From Ktedonobacterales bacterium (GTDB lineage Bacteria > Chloroflexota > Ktedonobacteria > Ktedonobacterales > JADMIN01): DNA of 63,167 nucleotides. The position numbers and the translations under genes are program-made. The notes beneath the pieces are model-generated. The model saw only the letters and a list, made by a program, of their open reading frames with translations, had not been told where the DNA came from and searched no databases. The first letter of the stretch is position 1, and every line of letters begins with the position of its first letter. Location: the NCBI GenBank assembly GCA_015478575.1, contig JADMIN010000001.1, positions 1 through 63,167 of the forward strand, in the 5' to 3' direction. This document shows positions 61,011 through 63,167 of this stretch, piece by piece.

Positions 61011-62909
61011 TTAACCCGCTCGCACGTCCACCTGTGCCTGCCGCAGCGTGTCGAGCGCGTCACGTACGGCGGGATGCAGCCGCACAGCGGTCGTGACCAG
61101 CTCACAGGACGCGACGGGAGGCGCGGGGGCGTAGGAGGCGTGGTGGTAGCCTAAGAGCCGCACCGGCAGGCCGTGTGGCTCGATCAGCAGCGCCGCCATG
61201 CGGCCGCGCTCATCCGCGGTCATCCGCGACCAGAGCGTTGCCAGCGCGACGACCTGCCGCCCGGCGAAGATCAGGGCGTCCGCGTGGTGCGCCGCGCCGC
61301 CGCGACTGGCCGCCAGCGCCGCGTCGAGCCGCGCAATCTCCCGCTCCGCCTCCTGCACGCGCTGGTTGCGTTCGGCGCGGTCAATCAGCAGGTCGTGGTA
61401 CGACTCGATCACGCGCCGCCGCCGTTCCTGCCACGCCCGCCGCTCGCGTTCGAGGTCACGCCCCGTGCCGTCACCCGCGCCACTCCCGGAGCCGCCGCCG
61501 TGCCCGCGCTCACGTTCGCTGGCGGTGACGTAGCGGCGGATCATCGCTTCCCACTGCGCCGGGAACAACTGTTCTACCTGCGCCAGCCAGTCGAGCCACG
61601 CCGCCCGCACGTCCTCTACCCGTGCGAAATGCCCCTGGTCCGGGCACGTGACGCCGCGCTGTACCGCCTCACAGCGATACTGCTCATAGGTCGTGCGCGT
61701 TCCGTCCTTGCGCCGCTTCGAATAGAACCGGGTGACATACGCCCGCCCGCCACAGGTGGCACAGACGACCAGCCCGCGAAACTCCGCCGCGCTTTCCCCC
61801 GCTTCCGGGGCCGTGCGGTACGCGCCGCGCCGCCGCCCGCCGGTGGCGATGCCTTGCATCGTCTGCCACTCGTCCCACGTGCATGCCGCCACGTGCGCGC
61901 CGGGGTATTCGATGCCGGCGGAGACGACGGTGCCGTGCGTCTCCCCCGGCCGCCACGGGCGGTAAAAGACGTTGGCGCGAATGGTGGCGACGTTCTGGCG
62001 CGTGAAGCGGCCCAGCCAGGGATCGGCGCTGGCGGCGCGGTCGGGCACGGCATAGGCGGCGTTGTCCACGCGCCAGCGGCCAGCGGCGTTCAGCCGGTCT
62101 GCCACCTCTTGCGCGGTGTGACCGAGCAGGGTGAGCCGCTTCAACTCCTGATAGCCCGCCCACGCGCCGCCGCCATCCGGCCCATCGTCCGGCACCGGCG
62201 GCGCTTTGCCGAGCGCCTGCACGCCTTCCGGCAGTGGCTCATCCTCGCGGAGACGGCGGTAGCCGAACGGCACCCGGTTCATCTGCAAGCCGCGTTTGGC
62301 GCGTCCGCGGATGCCTTTCTTGACTTCCTCGCTCAAGTTGTCGGTGAAATATTGCGCGACGGAGCCGAGCATGTTGGCGAGCAGCTTGCCTTGCGGCGTG
62401 GTGAGGTCGGGCCGTTCGACAATCGAGAGGATGCCCACGCCCGCGCCGGAGAGGTCGCCTATCGCCTCCAGTTGCACCCGCAGGTTACGGCTGAAGCGGT
62501 CGAGCTTGTGGACGACGATCAGGTCGAGGCGGCCAGCGCGGGCGTCCGTGAGCATGCGCTGGAACTGGACGCGCTTGGCGAGCTTCTCGCCGCGTGCGCT
62601 CTTGCCCTCCTCGGTGTACCACGTGATGTCCCAGGCGGCGTTGCTGTCCCTACTGTCCCTGGCCCACGCCGCCGCTTCCTGCGTGATCGCGTCGCGCTGC
62701 TCGGAGATGCTATAACCTTGCAGTTGCTCCTCGCGTGACACGCGCGGATACGCCCCGACGCGCACCACGCGGGCTGCCGCTGGCGGCTGTTGCTGTTGTG
62801 GTGGGTGTTGCGGTGATGGGTGTTGCTGTCGCCGTAGATCGTTGTTTCGTGCCGCCACGTCCGCCACCCCTTCCCGCTCGTCCGGTCGTTGTCGTTCTCG
62901 TTGCCGCAT
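61011..62909 (-). CDS. Large serine integrase/recombinase
   Basis: About 632 aa. Resolvase domain with nucleophile Ser in VGAYPRVSREEQLQGYSISE, then LIVVHKLDRFSRNLRVQLEA and GKLLANMLGSVAQYFTDNLS. Recombinase domain (GLQMNRVPFGYRRLREDEPL, GHTAQEVADRLNAAGRWRVD, RQNVATIRANVFYRPWRPGE). Zinc ribbon VCATCGGRAYV...CEAVQRGVTC, and a C-terminal coiled coil (EAEREIARLDAALAASRGG). The start is uncertain: ATG 62951, ATG 62909 or GTG 62858; the last has AAGGGG upstream. Should integrate the phage at an att site. Confidence 0.9.
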   Translation of the reverse strand: MRQRERQRPDEREGVADVAARNNDLRRQQHPSPQHPPQQQQPPAAARVVRVGAYPRVSREEQLQGYSISEQRDAITQEAAAWARDSRDSNAAWDITWYTEEGKSARGEKLAKRVQFQRMLTDARAGRLDLIVVHKLDRFSRNLRVQLEAIGDLSGAGVGILSIVERPDLTTPQGKLLANMLGSVAQYFTDNLSEEVKKGIRGRAKRGLQMNRVPFGYRRLREDEPLPEGVQALGKAPPVPDDGPDGGGAWAGYQELKRLTLLGHTAQEVADRLNAAGRWRVDNAAYAVPDRAASADPWLGRFTRQNVATIRANVFYRPWRPGETHGTVVSAGIEYPGAHVAACTWDEWQTMQGIATGGRRRGAYRTAPEAGESAAEFRGLVVCATCGGRAYVTRFYSKRRKDGTRTTYEQYRCEAVQRGVTCPDQGHFARVEDVRAAWLDWLAQVEQLFPAQWEAMIRRYVTASERERGHGGGSGSGAGDGTGRDLERERRAWQERRRRVIESYHDLLIDRAERNQRVQEAEREIARLDAALAASRGGAAHHADALIFAGRQVVALATLWSRMTADERGRMAALLIEPHGLPVRLLGYHHASYAPAPPVASCELVTTAVRLHPAVRDALDTLRQAQVDVRAG

Positions 62910-63099
62910 CGCCAGTATAGCAAACCCGTGCGGGGTCATGGTCATGGTCACGGGTCATGGCGTGCGGCTGTTGCGCCTCAAGCGCCACGCGCCGTGCGAT
63001 GTCGCCCCACAGCGTCAGGAGCGCCAGCAGGTGCGGATGCAGCCGCTCGCCGCCGTAGGGGTCGCCGCGCCAGCAGAGCGGCAGGGTGGCATTCGTCAT
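62710..63099 (-). CDS. Small ORF upstream of the integrase (partly overlapping)
   Basis: ATG 63099 has GGAG 6 bases upstream and the first 45 residues look real (MTNATLPLCWRGDPYGGERL, LHPHLLALLTLWGDIARRVA). The rest runs inside the integrase frame and is low complexity, so the true extent is unclear. Could be a short coupled leader or directionality protein. Confidence 0.35.
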   Translation of the reverse strand: MTNATLPLCWRGDPYGGERLHPHLLALLTLWGDIARRVALEAQQPHAMTRDHDHDPARVCYTGDAATRTTTTGRAGRGGGRGGTKQRSTATATPITATPTTTATAASGSPRGARRGVSARVTRGATARL

Positions 63100-63117
63100 G
63101 GCTGCTCCTACTCTAGC

Positions 63118-63136
63118 GGCTCAGCAATTCTGAGCC
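63118..63136. terminator. Short hairpin at the window end
   Basis: GGCTCAG (63118-63124), loop CAATT, CTGAGCC (63130-63136). It overlaps the stop of the edge gene, as an intergenic stem-loop would. Confidence 0.35.
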
Positions 63137-63167
63137 AGCGCCGCCGCAATCGTCTGGACCGCCTCGC
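63121..63167 (-). CDS. 3' end of a gene cut by the window edge
   Basis: Minus-strand frame ending EAVQTIAAALAQNC with TGA at 63123-63121, 22 bases ahead of the 63099 start. The helical composition is normal for a coding end. Nothing more can be said. Confidence 0.45.
   Translation of the reverse strand, partial: EAVQTIAAALAQNC

Noticed and set aside
61173..62738. Plus-strand 521-aa ORF opposite the integrase
   Set aside because: Antisense shadow; the integrase has all family motifs.
1..63167. tRNA genes
   Set aside because: I looked for T-loop and acceptor patterns between genes and saw none; a covariance search would be needed to exclude them fully.

Overview
The window is a high-GC piece (about 63 kb, probably most of a genome) of a tailed temperate phage or prophage with siphovirus architecture. 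Evidence: small and large terminase, HK97-type portal, prohead protease, major capsid protein, head-tail connectors, tail tube protein, a gpG/gpGT frameshift pair, a long tape measure, distal tail and hub-like proteins, holin and lysins, and two serine recombinases. There are no ribosomal, housekeeping or tRNA genes. Both ends cut through genes (positions 1-33 and 63121-63167), so the piece is not closed. The host cannot be read directly. Dense GC, ATGA start/stop overlaps, alanine-rich phage proteins and IS200/IS605-like hairpins suggest a GC-rich free-living bacterium; something like the Chloroflexota/Ktedonobacteria is a low-confidence guess.

Layout. 1-5024 (+): a compact run of small early/accessory genes, many overlapping by ATGA, including an ECF-like sigma factor, a DUF4326 protein and a solitary HicA-like toxin, closed by a strong bidirectional terminator. 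5143-6147 (-) and 6299-8183 (+): a membrane protein and a small HTH protein diverge from overlapping face-to-face promoters (6173-6227), which look like a genetic switch. An antirepressor-like gene and a protein joining a Cas8c-tail-like domain to a ribbon-helix-helix follow. 8453-13606: lysis region with a holin and four different cell-wall enzymes on both strands. 13603-35742 (-): tail appendages, baseplate, distal tail protein, tape measure, gpG/gpGT, tail tube and connectors, interrupted by two plus-strand cargo (moron) genes at 20155 and 28855. 35963-40589 (-): capsid and protease/scaffold.

40758-41564 (+): a small serine recombinase behind a promoter that contains a resolvase-site-like 28-bp dyad. 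41719-49678 (-): nucleotidyltransferase, ParB-like protein, minor head protein, portal, terminases and a ParB/DNA-methyltransferase pair separated by a frameshift. 50023-52644 (-): HTH protein with its own consensus promoter, MT-A70-like methyltransferase and a primary-type sigma factor. 53167-57797 (-): replication module (Cas4/RecB-like nuclease, DnaB helicase, DnaC-like loader, winged-helix initiator with eight iteron-like repeats inside its gene, next to an AT-rich stretch). 58165-60880 (-): C5-cytosine and SPPY-type methyltransferases and a small RHH-like protein. 61011-62909 (-): large serine integrase.

Working model (inference): the integrase sets lysogeny; the 6.2-kb switch and antirepressor control induction; the initiator, loader and helicase fire at the internal origin using the host polymerase; phage sigma factors and the 50-kb HTH protein redirect transcription to late genes; methyltransferases protect the DNA; several cell-wall enzymes and a holin release progeny. 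The most unusual items are the Cas8c-like/RHH protein, the four IS605-type hairpins without tnpB, the origin inside the initiator gene, two phage sigma factors, the recombinase dyad, and a dual-coded methyltransferase locus.
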